Source: Streptomyces deccanensis
Lineage (GTDB): Bacteria > Actinomycetota > Actinomycetes > Streptomycetales > Streptomycetaceae
DNA: 64,000 nucleotides
Reading direction: 5' to 3'
Assembly: GCF_022385335.1 (NCBI RefSeq)
Contig: NZ_CP092431.1
Span: forward strand, 3,348,001-3,412,000
A program made the position numbers and the translations under genes. Each line of letters begins with the position of its first letter. Within the stretch, counting starts at the first letter, position 1. Shown in pieces: positions 1 through 8,377 of the stretch. The notes under the pieces were generated by a model. The model ran no database searches and was not told where the DNA came from. It saw nothing but the letters and a program-made list of their open reading frames with translations.

Positions 1-965
1 CCGTGGCGTTCGCGTTCGCGCGCTGGACGGGGCGCCCCATCCGTCAGTTGGAGGAGGCCACGCACCGGTTGGCCGAGGGCGGCAGGGCGACCAGTGTGGT
101 GGTCACCTCCGGCCCGCCTGAGGTGCGGAGTCTCGCGGCGGCCTTCAACACGACCGCGGCGCGCCTCGAACATCTGCTGGCCTCCCAGCGGGCGTTCGCC
201 GGCGAGGCCTCGCACCAGCTGAAGACCCCGCTGGCGGCCCTGCGGCTGCGGCTGGAGAACCTGGAACCGGACATCGCCCGGCGCGCCCGGCCGAGCCTCG
301 ACGCGGCCGTCACCGAGACCGACCGGCTGGCCCGGATGGTCGAGGGGCTGCTGGCGATGGCCCGCCTGGAGGAGTCGGCGGCCATCCCCGCCCCGGTCGA
401 CCTGGGGGCGATCTGCGCGGAACGGCACCGTACGTGGGGGCCGTTGTTCGAACGCGAGGGGGTGTCCCTGGTCCTCTTCGCCGGAGTGGTGGGCCCGGTC
501 ACGGCCGTTCCCGGAGCCGTGGAGCAGATCCTCGACAACCTCCTCTCCAACGCCCTGCGCGCCTCCCCCGCCGGCAGCACGGTCACCATGGAGCTACGGC
601 TCCTCGTCCCCGCCCGCCGGGCACTGCGCGACGCCCGGCCCAGCTGGGTCGACCTGCATGTCACCGACGAGGGCCCCGGTATGACGCCCGAGCAGCGCGC
701 CCGCGCGTTCGACCGCTTCTGGCGCGCCCCCGGCGCACCCAAGGGCGGCACCGGGCTCGGCCTCTCCCTCGTCCAACGGCTCGCCCACGCCAGTGGGGGC
801 GAGGTGACGCTGCGGGAGGCGGCCACGGGTGGCTTGGACGCGGTCGTCCGCCTCCCCTCGGCCGAACCGCCGGGACCGGCCCACGGCCACGGCCACGGGC
901 ACGGGCACGGGTTCGGGGGCCGACCGGGGCAACGGCGCCGTGAGGCCCCGCCGCTGCCGGCGTGA
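1..965 (+). CDS. Sensor histidine kinase, 5'-truncated by window edge
   Basis: C-terminal part of a membrane two-component kinase; its sensor and membrane segments lie before the window. The readable 320 residues hold a HAMP-like linker (about 1-55), the phosphoacceptor helix with the His near residue 71 (GEASHQLKTPLAAL), and a Bergerat ATPase domain with N box (DNLLSNALRAS), G1 (DEGPGM) and G2 (GGTGLGLSL) motifs. It should autophosphorylate and pass phosphate to a response regulator, probably encoded just upstream. The tail is odd: five His-Gly repeats (about residues 294-303) made by a hexanucleotide repeat at 882-911. Metal binding by this tail is only a guess. Confidence 0.9.
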   Translation, partial: VAFAFARWTGRPIRQLEEATHRLAEGGRATSVVVTSGPPEVRSLAAAFNTTAARLEHLLASQRAFAGEASHQLKTPLAALRLRLENLEPDIARRARPSLDAAVTETDRLARMVEGLLAMARLEESAAIPAPVDLGAICAERHRTWGPLFEREGVSLVLFAGVVGPVTAVPGAVEQILDNLLSNALRASPAGSTVTMELRLLVPARRALRDARPSWVDLHVTDEGPGMTPEQRARAFDRFWRAPGAPKGGTGLGLSLVQRLAHASGGEVTLREAATGGLDAVVRLPSAEPPGPAHGHGHGHGHGFGGRPGQRRREAPPLPA

Positions 966-1160
966 GCGAACACCGCCCGCGCCCCCGCCCCAGCCCCGTC
1001 GCGCCCCGGACGTTGCCCCTCGCGCCCCCGTCGCGCCCCTGTCCGCCACGACGTCATGAATTGTCCATGCCCCGTCAACACTGCTCCCCTAAGTTCCATC
1101 AGCGCGCGACCCCGCCGCCGACCGTGCGGCGGGCCGGTCAAGGCACACCTTGGAGCGACT

Positions 1161-2321
1161 GTGGAACGTCGTACTCTCCTGCGCGCGGCCGTACTCGGCG
1201 GCACATCGACCGCTTTCGGCGGCACCCTGTGGCGCGGCGCCGCGTACGCCGCGCCGGCCCAGCCCGGTCCCGGCCCGTACGGGGCGCTCGGCTCGGCGGA
1301 CGCCAACGGCATCCGGCTGCCGAGCGGCTTCACCAGCCGGGTGATCGCCCGTTCCGGCCAGACGGTTCCCGGGACGTCGTACACCTGGCACAACGCCCCT
1401 GACGGCGGCGCCTGTTACGCGGACGGCACCGGGTGGATCTATGTCTCCAACTCGGAGATCAATCCGTCCGGGGGCGCGAGCGCGGTGCGGTTCTCGTCGA
1501 CGGGCGCGGTGACGTCGGCGTACCGCATCCTGTCCGGCACCCGGCAGAACTGCGCCGGCGGGCAGACGCCCTGGAACACCTGGCTGTCCTGCGAGGAGGT
1601 CGACCGGGGCTACGTCTACGAGACGGACCCGTGGGGCACGAAGGCGGCGGTCCGCCGGGACGCGATGGGCCGTTTCAAGCACGAGGCGGCGGCCGCCGAC
1701 CCCACCCGGGGCGTCGTCTACATGACCGAGGACGTCACCGACGGCTGCTTCTACCGCTTCCGGCCCACGACCTGGGGCAACCTGTCGTCGGGCACGCTGG
1801 AGGTCCTGGTGGCCGGCAGCGCCACCAGCGGGCCGGTGACCTGGGCCCGGGTCCCGGACCCCACCGGTGCCACCGCCACCCGCAACCAGGTGTCCGGCGC
1901 CAAGCGCTTCAACGGCGGCGAGGGCTGCTACTACGCCGACGACACCTGCTGGTTCACGACGAAGGGCGACAACCGCGTCTGGCAGTACAACGCCGCCGCC
2001 CAGACCATCGAACTCGCCTACGACGACTCGCTGGTCACCGGTGGAACGGCCCCGCTCACCGGCGTCGACAACGTCACGGGCACCTCCTCGGGCGACCTCT
2101 ACGTCGCCGAGGACGGCGGCTCCATGGAGATTTGCCTCATCACCCCGAACGACACGATCTCCCCCTTCCTCCGCGTCGAAGGCCAGTCCGCCTCCGAGAT
2201 CACCGGTCCCGCCTTCTCCCCCGACGGCCGCCGCCTCTACTTCTCCAGCCAGCGCGGGACCAGCGGCAGTTCGTCGGGCGGGATCACGTACGAGGTGACG
2301 GGTCCTTTCCGGACCGCATAA
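1161..2321 (+). CDS. Tat-exported DUF839/PhoX-family protein
   Basis: A 386-residue exported protein of the DUF839 family, which includes PhoX-type calcium-dependent alkaline phosphatases. The GTG start is chosen because GGAG lies about 7 nt upstream and because it places a twin-arginine signal (ERRTLLRAAVLGG, then AYAAPA) at the N-terminus; a longer in-frame reading upstream would bury that signal. PhoX-like motifs are visible: CAGGQTPWNTWLSCEEV near residues 130-145 and FKHEAAAADP followed by VVYMTEDVTDG. It is shorter than classical PhoX enzymes (over 600 residues), so phosphatase activity is likely but not certain; a phytase-like or other beta-propeller esterase role is possible. It stands alone, with no phosphate-uptake genes nearby. 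Confidence 0.85.
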   Translation: MERRTLLRAAVLGGTSTAFGGTLWRGAAYAAPAQPGPGPYGALGSADANGIRLPSGFTSRVIARSGQTVPGTSYTWHNAPDGGACYADGTGWIYVSNSEINPSGGASAVRFSSTGAVTSAYRILSGTRQNCAGGQTPWNTWLSCEEVDRGYVYETDPWGTKAAVRRDAMGRFKHEAAAADPTRGVVYMTEDVTDGCFYRFRPTTWGNLSSGTLEVLVAGSATSGPVTWARVPDPTGATATRNQVSGAKRFNGGEGCYYADDTCWFTTKGDNRVWQYNAAAQTIELAYDDSLVTGGTAPLTGVDNVTGTSSGDLYVAEDGGSMEICLITPNDTISPFLRVEGQSASEITGPAFSPDGRRLYFSSQRGTSGSSSGGITYEVTGPFRTA

Positions 2322-2398
2322 ACACACACCGCGGAAAGAAATATCGAACTCATTGTCATCCCAGACTTGTTCGATTTTCCTTCTGCTAGGTTCAGCGC

Positions 2399-3739
2399 GT
2401 GGTCATGCCCAATGAATCGGGGCCGGAGAGCCTCGGAGTCGGCGCCCGTCCGCGCAAGGTTCTTCTGGCTGCATGCGGTACTCGCGGGGATGTACAACCC
2501 TTTCTCGCATTGGCCGTGGCGCTGCGTCGCCACGGCCATCAGCCGTTATTGGCGGCCCCTTCCGCATACGCTCCCGAAGCGGCCGCGTACGGCGTCGAAT
2601 TCGCCGCGATCGACGACGGACCGACCCGGATCCTCGACGAGACGGCGACCCGGCGGATCATCGACGGCGGCCTGACGGGGGTGCGGGGGAAGATCGCGGC
2701 CGCGCGGACCGTCGCCCGGCTGAAACACCTGATGCTGGCCCCGCTGCGGGACGTGGCGGCCATCGCGCACGACCACGGTGACGTGGCGGCGGTGGTGCAT
2801 TCGGCGGCGTTCCCCGTCCAGCACGTCGCCGACATACTGGGCGTGCCGGCCGTCGTCGTGGCGCTCCAGCCGGGCTGGATCCCCACCGACGCGTTTCCCT
2901 GCCCGCTGCTGCCGCTCCCCCGGGTGCCGCGCTTCCTGAACCGGAGCACGTACGCCCTGGTCGCGGCGGCCCAGCGGTCGCCCGAGGTGGAACGCTGGCG
3001 GACGGGCGAACTGGGTCTGGCGCCACGCCGGCACGGTGCCCGGCAGTGGCTGCGGGACCCCGAGGGCCGACGGCGCCCGGTGTTCCAGCCGTTCAGCCGG
3101 CACATCACCCCGGTCGACCCGGCGTGGGGCGCGTCCGTACGCACCACGGGGTTCTGGTATCTGCCGGCGCGCCCCGACTGGACGCCGCCCAGGGCGCTGA
3201 GCCGGTTCCTGGAGGAGGGCCCGCCCCCCGTCTACATCGGCTTCGGCAGCATGACCGGCACCCGGGCCCGCCGGAACCACGCGCTGGTCACCGAGGCGGT
3301 CCGCCGCACCGGCGTACGGGCCGTCGTCGCGACCGGCTGGGGCGGCATCGGCGCGCCGACCAGGAACTCCGCCCCGCTGCCGTCGAACATCCTGATGATC
3401 GAACAGGCCCCGCACGACTGGCTCTTCCCGCGTACGGCCGCGATCGTCCACCACGGCGGCCCGGGGACGGTGGGAGCCGCCCTCGCCGCGGGCCGCCCCC
3501 AGGTCCTCTGCCCCCACATGGGCGACCAGACCCACTGGTCCGCCCGGATGCGAGCCCTGGGCGTCGCCCCCGCGCCCCTCACCGCCCGCGCCCTCACCGC
3601 GCCCGGGCTCGCGGAGGCGATCAGCACGGCGGTGACGGACCGCCACCTGACCCACCGGGCGGCTGAGATCGCACACCTCGTCCGGGCCGAGGACGGTGTC
3701 GACGCGGCGGTGAATTCCCTACTGGGCCACGCCGGGTGA
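2399..3739 (+). CDS. UGT-like (GT1/GT28-type) glycosyltransferase
   Basis: A 446-residue glycosyltransferase of the sterol-glucosyltransferase/antibiotic UGT type. The N-terminal half opens with VLLAACGTRGDVQPFLALAVALRRHGH, the acceptor-side Rossmann start. The C-terminal half has YIGFGSM near residue 280 and the nucleotide-sugar signature HHGGPGTVGAALAAGRP (about 351-367) followed by PHMGDQ. The GTG at 2399 is used; an ATG two codons later is equally possible, and no strong Shine-Dalgarno is visible. The next gene on the same strand, 80 nt away, encodes a condensation-domain acyltransferase, so the two probably build an acylated glycoside or glycolipid. Sugar and acceptor cannot be read from the sequence. 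Confidence 0.88.
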   Translation: MVMPNESGPESLGVGARPRKVLLAACGTRGDVQPFLALAVALRRHGHQPLLAAPSAYAPEAAAYGVEFAAIDDGPTRILDETATRRIIDGGLTGVRGKIAAARTVARLKHLMLAPLRDVAAIAHDHGDVAAVVHSAAFPVQHVADILGVPAVVVALQPGWIPTDAFPCPLLPLPRVPRFLNRSTYALVAAAQRSPEVERWRTGELGLAPRRHGARQWLRDPEGRRRPVFQPFSRHITPVDPAWGASVRTTGFWYLPARPDWTPPRALSRFLEEGPPPVYIGFGSMTGTRARRNHALVTEAVRRTGVRAVVATGWGGIGAPTRNSAPLPSNILMIEQAPHDWLFPRTAAIVHHGGPGTVGAALAAGRPQVLCPHMGDQTHWSARMRALGVAPAPLTARALTAPGLAEAISTAVTDRHLTHRAAEIAHLVRAEDGVDAAVNSLLGHAG

Positions 3740-3819
3740 TCCCGCCCTCCCGCCCTCCACTCAACTCAGTCAATTCCCCCTCGACTTCCCCCCACAAGTC
3801 ATGAACAGAAAGCCCCCGA

Positions 3820-5316
3820 GTGCTGCAAATCCCTTTCTCCGACGTCACCATCGAGCCCGGGACCGTCATCTCCTGGTCCCTGCACACGAGGCGCTCCCCC
3901 CACGACGCACACGACGAGGGGAATTCCCCCACCGAATCGGCCCCGTGCACATCGGCCTCGTTCAATCAGGACAAGCACCATTCGTCGTCCGAGGCGACCC
4001 GGAGTACGAGCGACGGGATCGCCAGTTCGATCACGGTCACCTTCGAGATCGCGGGCGCACCCGACACCGCCGCCCTCGAAGGGGCGCTGCTGCTCCTCGT
4101 ACGGCGCCACGAGGTGCTCCGCAGCCGGTTCCGGCGTCTGGCCGGTGACCTGAACTGCACGGCGCTGGCGCCCGACTCCATCGCCCTGGAGGCGGAAGTG
4201 GTCGGCCACTTCCACAGCGGGGACGATCTGCACATCCACCTCGACAAGACGTTCAAGAGCATCGACACGCTCTCCTGGCCGCTGTTCCTGATGGGCGCGG
4301 TGGTCCGCGAGGACGGCGCGACGGTCTACCTCTGCTTCGACCACATCGTGTGCGACGGCCTGTCCATGCCCGTCGTCGTGAACGAACTCCAGACCTCGTA
4401 CGCCGCCCTCTCGGCCGGGCGCAGCCCCGAACTCCCGCCCGCCGCCAGCTACTTGACCTTCGCCGACGACCAGCGCCGTCGCTACGCCGCGCTCGGCCCC
4501 GACGACGACCGCCTGCGCTACTGGAAGGACTTCATCCGCGGCAACGGCGGCCTCTTCCCCCGGTTCCCCTTCGACCTGGGCGTACCGGAGGGTGATCTGT
4601 ACCCCCTGGTGAACCGGGCGTTCCCCCTTCTTGACCCGCACCGCACCGAAGCCCTGGCAGCGGGTGCCCGCGCCTCGGGCGGCAGCGTCTTCACCGCCGT
4701 ACTGGCCGCCGCGGCGACGGCCCAGCACCGTTTCGGGGGGCCGGGGGTCTACCGGGGCCTGCTCCCCATCAGCGAACGGACGGACGAGGGGCGGAACGGA
4801 ACGGCGCCGAACCCGTGGCAGCACTCCGTCGGCTGGTTCGTGAACACGATGCCGATCGAGTTCCGGGTGGGTGAGGGCGGCACGGACCACGCCACCACCA
4901 TCGCGCGGGCCCGCGCGGCGTACGGCGAGCTGCAGCGGCACACCGAGGTCCCCTTCGTACGGGCGTGGGAGTTGCTGGCCCCGGAGAGCTTCGCGCTGCA
5001 CCACTGGCCGTACCCGGTGAACTTCTTCTCCTACATCGACTTCCGCAGGACCCCCGGTGGGCCCCAACACCCACTGTGGAAGCCGATGTTGCACGTCTGG
5101 GCGGCCCGCGGCAACGGCATCAGCCACTGGTTCCACCGCACCGCGACCGGCCTCCACGTCAACATGCTGCACGTCGACACACCCCAAGCACACGAGATCG
5201 GCGACGCCCTCCACGACGAACTCGTACGGGTCCTACGGGAGATCGCGGGCGAACGGGACAGCGTGCCGGTCCCCATCCCGCGCCCGTCCCGGGAGAGGCC
5301 GACTGTGCGGAGCTGA
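3820..5316 (+). CDS. Stand-alone condensation-domain acyltransferase
   Basis: A 498-residue protein of the NRPS condensation/PapA superfamily, with no adenylation or carrier domain attached. The N-terminal lobe is recognisable (LLLLVRRHEVLRSRFR, about 88-103). The active-site HHxxxDG motif appears as DHIVCDG at residues 174-180: the second, catalytic His and the structural Asp-Gly are kept while the first His is Asp, as in a number of free-standing acyltransferases. A DFG-like latch region may lie at PVNFFSYIDFR. It follows the glycosyltransferase on the same strand, which suggests acylation of a glycosylated product, as PapA proteins do in mycobacterial glycolipids. The start is a GTG with a weak ribosome site (AGAAAG). 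Donor and acceptor are unknown. Confidence 0.82.
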   Translation: MLQIPFSDVTIEPGTVISWSLHTRRSPHDAHDEGNSPTESAPCTSASFNQDKHHSSSEATRSTSDGIASSITVTFEIAGAPDTAALEGALLLLVRRHEVLRSRFRRLAGDLNCTALAPDSIALEAEVVGHFHSGDDLHIHLDKTFKSIDTLSWPLFLMGAVVREDGATVYLCFDHIVCDGLSMPVVVNELQTSYAALSAGRSPELPPAASYLTFADDQRRRYAALGPDDDRLRYWKDFIRGNGGLFPRFPFDLGVPEGDLYPLVNRAFPLLDPHRTEALAAGARASGGSVFTAVLAAAATAQHRFGGPGVYRGLLPISERTDEGRNGTAPNPWQHSVGWFVNTMPIEFRVGEGGTDHATTIARARAAYGELQRHTEVPFVRAWELLAPESFALHHWPYPVNFFSYIDFRRTPGGPQHPLWKPMLHVWAARGNGISHWFHRTATGLHVNMLHVDTPQAHEIGDALHDELVRVLREIAGERDSVPVPIPRPSRERPTVRS

Positions 5317-5407
5317 CCCCACGACGAGGGGCGGCGGGGGGCGAGCGGCGGACGGCGGACGGCGGACGGCAGGCGACGAACGGTCGCCCTGCCGCCGCCA
5401 CCGCCCC

Positions 5408-5761
5408 TCACCCGAACTCGTGCACGACCTCGATCTCGCCCACGATGTGCGCGTTGAACTCCTCCAGCTCCTCCGCCGGCACCCAGAGCTCGAGAATCGT
5501 CCGCCCGCCGGCCTGCCGCACCGGGTACCGCCGCAGGAACTCCGTCTCGACCTCGAACCGCGTGACGTACCCCGCCCCGTCGTGCTTCACGTTCCAGTCC
5601 CGAGCGATCTTGACGGCGTACTCCTCGTCGAGCACCGGATAGAAGATCGGCTGCTCGGGGAGCCGGGGCGGCCAGGCCCGCCATCCGGCTTCCCGCACCA
5701 ATCCCAGCTCCACGGGGCCGGTCGGCCGCCACAGGGTCGTCGTCTCTCGCTGCCCGCTCAC
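5408..5761 (-). CDS. Conserved hypothetical protein (117 aa)
   Basis: A small soluble protein whose body (TLWRPTGPVELGLVREAGW, PIFYPVLDEEYAVKIARDWN, YVTRFEVETEFL, ILELWVPAEELEEFNAHIVG) matches, from memory, a family common in actinomycetes and sometimes labelled 'ADP-ribosylation/crystallin J1'. That label describes no known activity here, and I see no catalytic motif I can trust. The reading frame stays open far upstream, but the conserved part begins near residue 8, so the GTG at 5761 is preferred; GTG codons three to five codons earlier are alternatives, with GGAG about 11 nt before the chosen start. It converges on the acyltransferase gene, with only 91 nt between the stops. Confidence 0.7.
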   Translation of the reverse strand: MSGQRETTTLWRPTGPVELGLVREAGWRAWPPRLPEQPIFYPVLDEEYAVKIARDWNVKHDGAGYVTRFEVETEFLRRYPVRQAGGRTILELWVPAEELEEFNAHIVGEIEVVHEFG

Positions 5762-5923
5762 GGAACGCACCACTCTCCGAACCCGGCGCCCGCGATTCGG
5801 CACGCCGGGCGGCGACACTACCGACACGGCGGTGGGAGAGGCACGGGAAATACGGCCCGCGCCGGGCGTCCCGGGGGTTCGGCCGCCCACCCACACCCTG
5901 TGACTCACATCACACGCCACTTC

Positions 5924-5950
5924 TGTCAGCAACCGGGGCGCCATCCCGTT
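5924..5950 (+). promoter_or_regulatory. Candidate ECF41-type promoter of the flavoprotein gene
   Basis: TGTCAGC, a 16-nt spacer and CGTT, ending 33 nt before the ATG of the flavoprotein gene. The published ECF41 consensus, as I recall it, is TGTCACA-N16-CGTC, so the spacing is exact and 8 of 11 positions agree. The sigma factor encoded just downstream is of that family, and ECF41 factors usually transcribe the neighbouring oxidoreductase-type gene. A ribosome site (CAGGAG) lies between the predicted start of transcription and the ATG. Confidence 0.5.
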
Positions 5951-5983
5951 CAGGAGGCACGCGAACGAGACAGGAGCATCGCC

Positions 5984-7180
5984 ATGAAGCACCGCATCGT
6001 CGTCCTCGGCGCCGGATACGCCGGAGCCTTCGCCGCCGGGAACCTGGCCCGTCGGCTCTCCCCCGCCGACACCGAGATCACCGTCGTCAACGCCGTGCCC
6101 GACTTCGTCGAGCGAATGCGGCTCCACCAGTTCGCGAGCGGACGGGACCTCACGCCCCTCCCGCTCACCCAGGTGTTCGCCGGCACCGGGGTGCGGCTGC
6201 GCGTGGCGCGCGTCACCGGCATCGATCCCGAGAGCAGGACGGTCGCTGTGACGGGCGAGACCGGGGACGGCCGGCTCACGTACGACACCCTGCTCTACGC
6301 GCTCGGCAGCTCCGTGGCCGACCACGGCGTGCCCGGGGTGGCCGAGCACGCCTACGACGTGACCGGCAGGGCCTCGGCGGTGCGGCTGCGGGAGCGCCTG
6401 GCCGAACTGGAAGCGGGCGGCACCGTGCTGGTCGTCGGCGAGGGGCTGACCGGCATCGAGACCGCCACCGAGTTCGCCGAGTCCCGGCCCGACCTCTCGG
6501 TCGCGCTCGCCGCCCGCGGTGAGCTGGGCGCCTGGCTGAGCCCGAAGGCCCGCCGACACCTGCGCCGGGCCTTCGACCGGCTGGGCGTCACCGTCCACGA
6601 GCACACCGACATCACCGCCGTCGAGCCGACACGGGCGATCAGCGCCGACGGTACGTCCCTCGCGGCCGACGTGACCGTCTGGTCGGCCGGATTCGCCGTG
6701 CACCCCCTCGCGGCCGCCGCCGGCCTGCGGGTCGCCGAGACCGGCCAACTGGTCGTCGACCGCACCATGCGCTCGGTGTCGCACCCGGACGTCTACGCCG
6801 CCGGCGACAGCGCCTACGCGATCGGCGACAACGGCCGACCGCTGCCGATGTCCTGCGCCTCGGCCGGCTACACCAACATGCAGGCGACCGCCGCGATCAT
6901 CGCGCGCCTGACGGGCCGTGAGGTCCCGACGGTCGGGCTGAAGTACGTCGGCAACCACATCAGCCTCGGGCAGCGGGACGCGATCTTCCAGATGGTGGAC
7001 GGGGAGGCCAGGTCGAAGTCCTGGTACCTGGGCGGCCGAACCGCCGCCCGACTCAAGGCGGGCGTCCTCAGGGGAGCCGCTCTGGGCATCGCCCACCCGA
7101 CCTTCGGCATACCGAAGCGAGGGCGACGGCTGACGGCCGCACCTGACCGGAGTGGTGTGACCGTGGCGGGGACAGCGTGA
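5984..7180 (+). CDS. NDH-2-like NAD(P)/FAD-dependent oxidoreductase
   Basis: A 398-residue pyridine nucleotide-disulphide oxidoreductase of the type II NADH dehydrogenase class. It has an FAD-binding Rossmann fold at the N-terminus (VVLGAGYAGAFAAGNL), a second nucleotide-binding fold near residues 145-165 (TVLVVGEGLTGIETATEFAE), and the FAD-closing motif DVYAAGDSAYA near 268. It would move electrons from NAD(P)H to a quinone or small acceptor at the membrane face. The ATG is supported by CAGGAG 8 nt upstream. A SigJ/ECF41 sigma gene follows on the same strand after 117 nt, the usual ECF41 arrangement in which the sigma factor controls a carboxymuconolactone decarboxylase, oxidoreductase or epimerase neighbour. 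Confidence 0.88.
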   Translation: MKHRIVVLGAGYAGAFAAGNLARRLSPADTEITVVNAVPDFVERMRLHQFASGRDLTPLPLTQVFAGTGVRLRVARVTGIDPESRTVAVTGETGDGRLTYDTLLYALGSSVADHGVPGVAEHAYDVTGRASAVRLRERLAELEAGGTVLVVGEGLTGIETATEFAESRPDLSVALAARGELGAWLSPKARRHLRRAFDRLGVTVHEHTDITAVEPTRAISADGTSLAADVTVWSAGFAVHPLAAAAGLRVAETGQLVVDRTMRSVSHPDVYAAGDSAYAIGDNGRPLPMSCASAGYTNMQATAAIIARLTGREVPTVGLKYVGNHISLGQRDAIFQMVDGEARSKSWYLGGRTAARLKAGVLRGAALGIAHPTFGIPKRGRRLTAAPDRSGVTVAGTA

Positions 7181-7216
7181 GGGCCGACGACGCGAACACC
7201 ACGACAGGAAGGCCTT

Positions 7217-7281
7217 GTTGTGCAGGCACTGCCATGAAGGCGCTGTTGTGCAGGCACTGCGGTGAAGGCACTGCTGTGAAG
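7217..7281 (+). repeat. 28-bp tandem repeat (2.3 copies) before the sigma gene
   Basis: Two 28-bp copies (7217-7244 and 7245-7272) beginning GTTGTGCAGGCACTGC and differing at three positions, then 9 nt of a degenerate third copy. They fill most of the 117-nt gap between the flavoprotein and sigma genes, ending 16 nt before the GTG of the sigma gene, so they lie where its promoter or leader should be. No hairpin or known operator is evident in them. Confidence 0.75.
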
Positions 7282-7297
7282 ACCGCCGCATAGGGTC

Positions 7298-8242
7298 GTG
7301 TACGTGGACACCGCAGCCATTGACCGATTCGAGGCCGGCCGGGGACGGCTGGCCTCGCTCGCGTACCGTCTGCTCGGCTCGGCGGCCGACGCCGAGGACG
7401 CCGTGCAGGACACGTTCCTGCGCTGGCAGGCCGCGGACCGGGACCGGATCCAGGTGCCGGAGGCGTGGCTGACCAAGGTCGTCACCCATCTCTGCCTGGA
7501 CCGGCTCCGCTCGGCGCAGGCCCGCCACGAGCGCGCGGTCGGAGACTGGTTGCCCGAGCCGCTCCTCGAGGGCGACCCGATGCTCGGCCCCGCCGAGACC
7601 TTCGAACAGCGCGAATCGGTGTCCCTGGCCGTGCTGACCCTGATGGAACGCCTCTCGCCGGTGGAGCGGGCCGCCTATGTCCTGCGCGAGGCCTTCTCGT
7701 ACCCCCACGCCGAGATCGCCGGGATCCTCGACATCACCGAGTCCGCGAGCCAGCAGCATGTGCACCGGGCCCGGCGCCGGGTCGCCGCCGAGCGTCGCGG
7801 CGGCGAGGCGGTGGATCCCGCGTCCGCGCGCAGGGTCGTCGAAGAGTTCCTGGCGGCGGCCACGTCGGGGCGCACCGAACGGCTGGTGGCGCTGCTCACC
7901 GCCGACGCGACCGCGGTCTCGGACGGGGCCGGGCTGGCCAGGCGGCTGCTGCGGTACAGGACGCCGGAGCGGATCGCGTCCCTCGTGCGGGCCGGCTTCA
8001 AGCCGACCGCGGCGAAGCGGCGGATGGCGGGCGGTTCCCCGGTGATGCACATCGCGACGGTCAACGGCTCGCCGGCCGTCGTCGCGGTGGTCGAGGGCCG
8101 GGTCGTGGGGGCGGTGGCGTTCGATGTCGCGGACGGCAAGGTGGCGGCCCTGCGGGGCATCGCCGCGGCGGACCGCCTCCGGCGCCTGAACGAGGCCTGG
8201 CAGCGGCACGAGCCGGGGGCGCCGGTCGTGAGCGGGTGGTGA
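7298..8242 (+). CDS. sigJ: SigJ/ECF41-family RNA polymerase sigma factor
   Basis: A 314-residue ECF sigma factor with sigma-2 (LAYRLLGSAADAEDAVQDTFLRW, about 17-40), sigma-4 (LSPVERAAYVLREAFSYPHAEIAGILDITESASQQHVHRARRR, about 117-160) and the C-terminal SnoaL-like extension (about 170-300) that defines ECF41 and acts as a built-in activity switch in place of an anti-sigma factor. The usual DGGGR and NPDKL motifs of that extension are altered here, to DGAGL near residue 210 and to AADRL near 290. The start is GTG with no clear Shine-Dalgarno; an internal start is possible. The likely target is the upstream flavoprotein gene, through the TGTCAGC-N16-CGTT element. Confidence 0.88.
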   Translation: MYVDTAAIDRFEAGRGRLASLAYRLLGSAADAEDAVQDTFLRWQAADRDRIQVPEAWLTKVVTHLCLDRLRSAQARHERAVGDWLPEPLLEGDPMLGPAETFEQRESVSLAVLTLMERLSPVERAAYVLREAFSYPHAEIAGILDITESASQQHVHRARRRVAAERRGGEAVDPASARRVVEEFLAAATSGRTERLVALLTADATAVSDGAGLARRLLRYRTPERIASLVRAGFKPTAAKRRMAGGSPVMHIATVNGSPAVVAVVEGRVVGAVAFDVADGKVAALRGIAAADRLRRLNEAWQRHEPGAPVVSGW

Positions 8243-8251
8243 GGGGAAGGC

Positions 8252-8286
8252 GGCGGGCGGCGCCTGTGTGGATGACGCCGCCCGCC
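8252..8286. terminator. Hairpin between convergent sigma and permease genes
   Basis: Perfect 11-bp stem GGCGGGCGGCG / CGCCGCCCGCC with a 13-nt loop, starting 10 nt after the sigma gene stop. There is no U tract, as is usual in high-GC actinomycetes. It sits between the converging sigma and FtsX-type permease genes and could end transcripts from either side. The following 90 nt hold short TTCCTTCGGTGG-like microrepeats and no gene. Confidence 0.6.
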
Positions 8287-8377
8287 TCTGGCCGACCCTT
8301 CAGCCTCGGTGGCTCTTCCGGTGCTCTTCGGGTGTTCCTTGGGTGACGGTGATTCCTTCGGTGGTTCCTTCGGTCGT

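Noticed and set aside
7217..7281. Tandem repeats as a possible CRISPR array
   Set aside because: The units are directly adjacent with no spacers. The same holds for the repeats at 25864, 38953 and 49618. No cas genes are present.
5408..8209. A long - strand frame running through the flavoprotein and sigma genes into the small conserved protein
   Set aside because: Only its last 117 codons look like protein. The upstream part is antisense to two well-supported genes.
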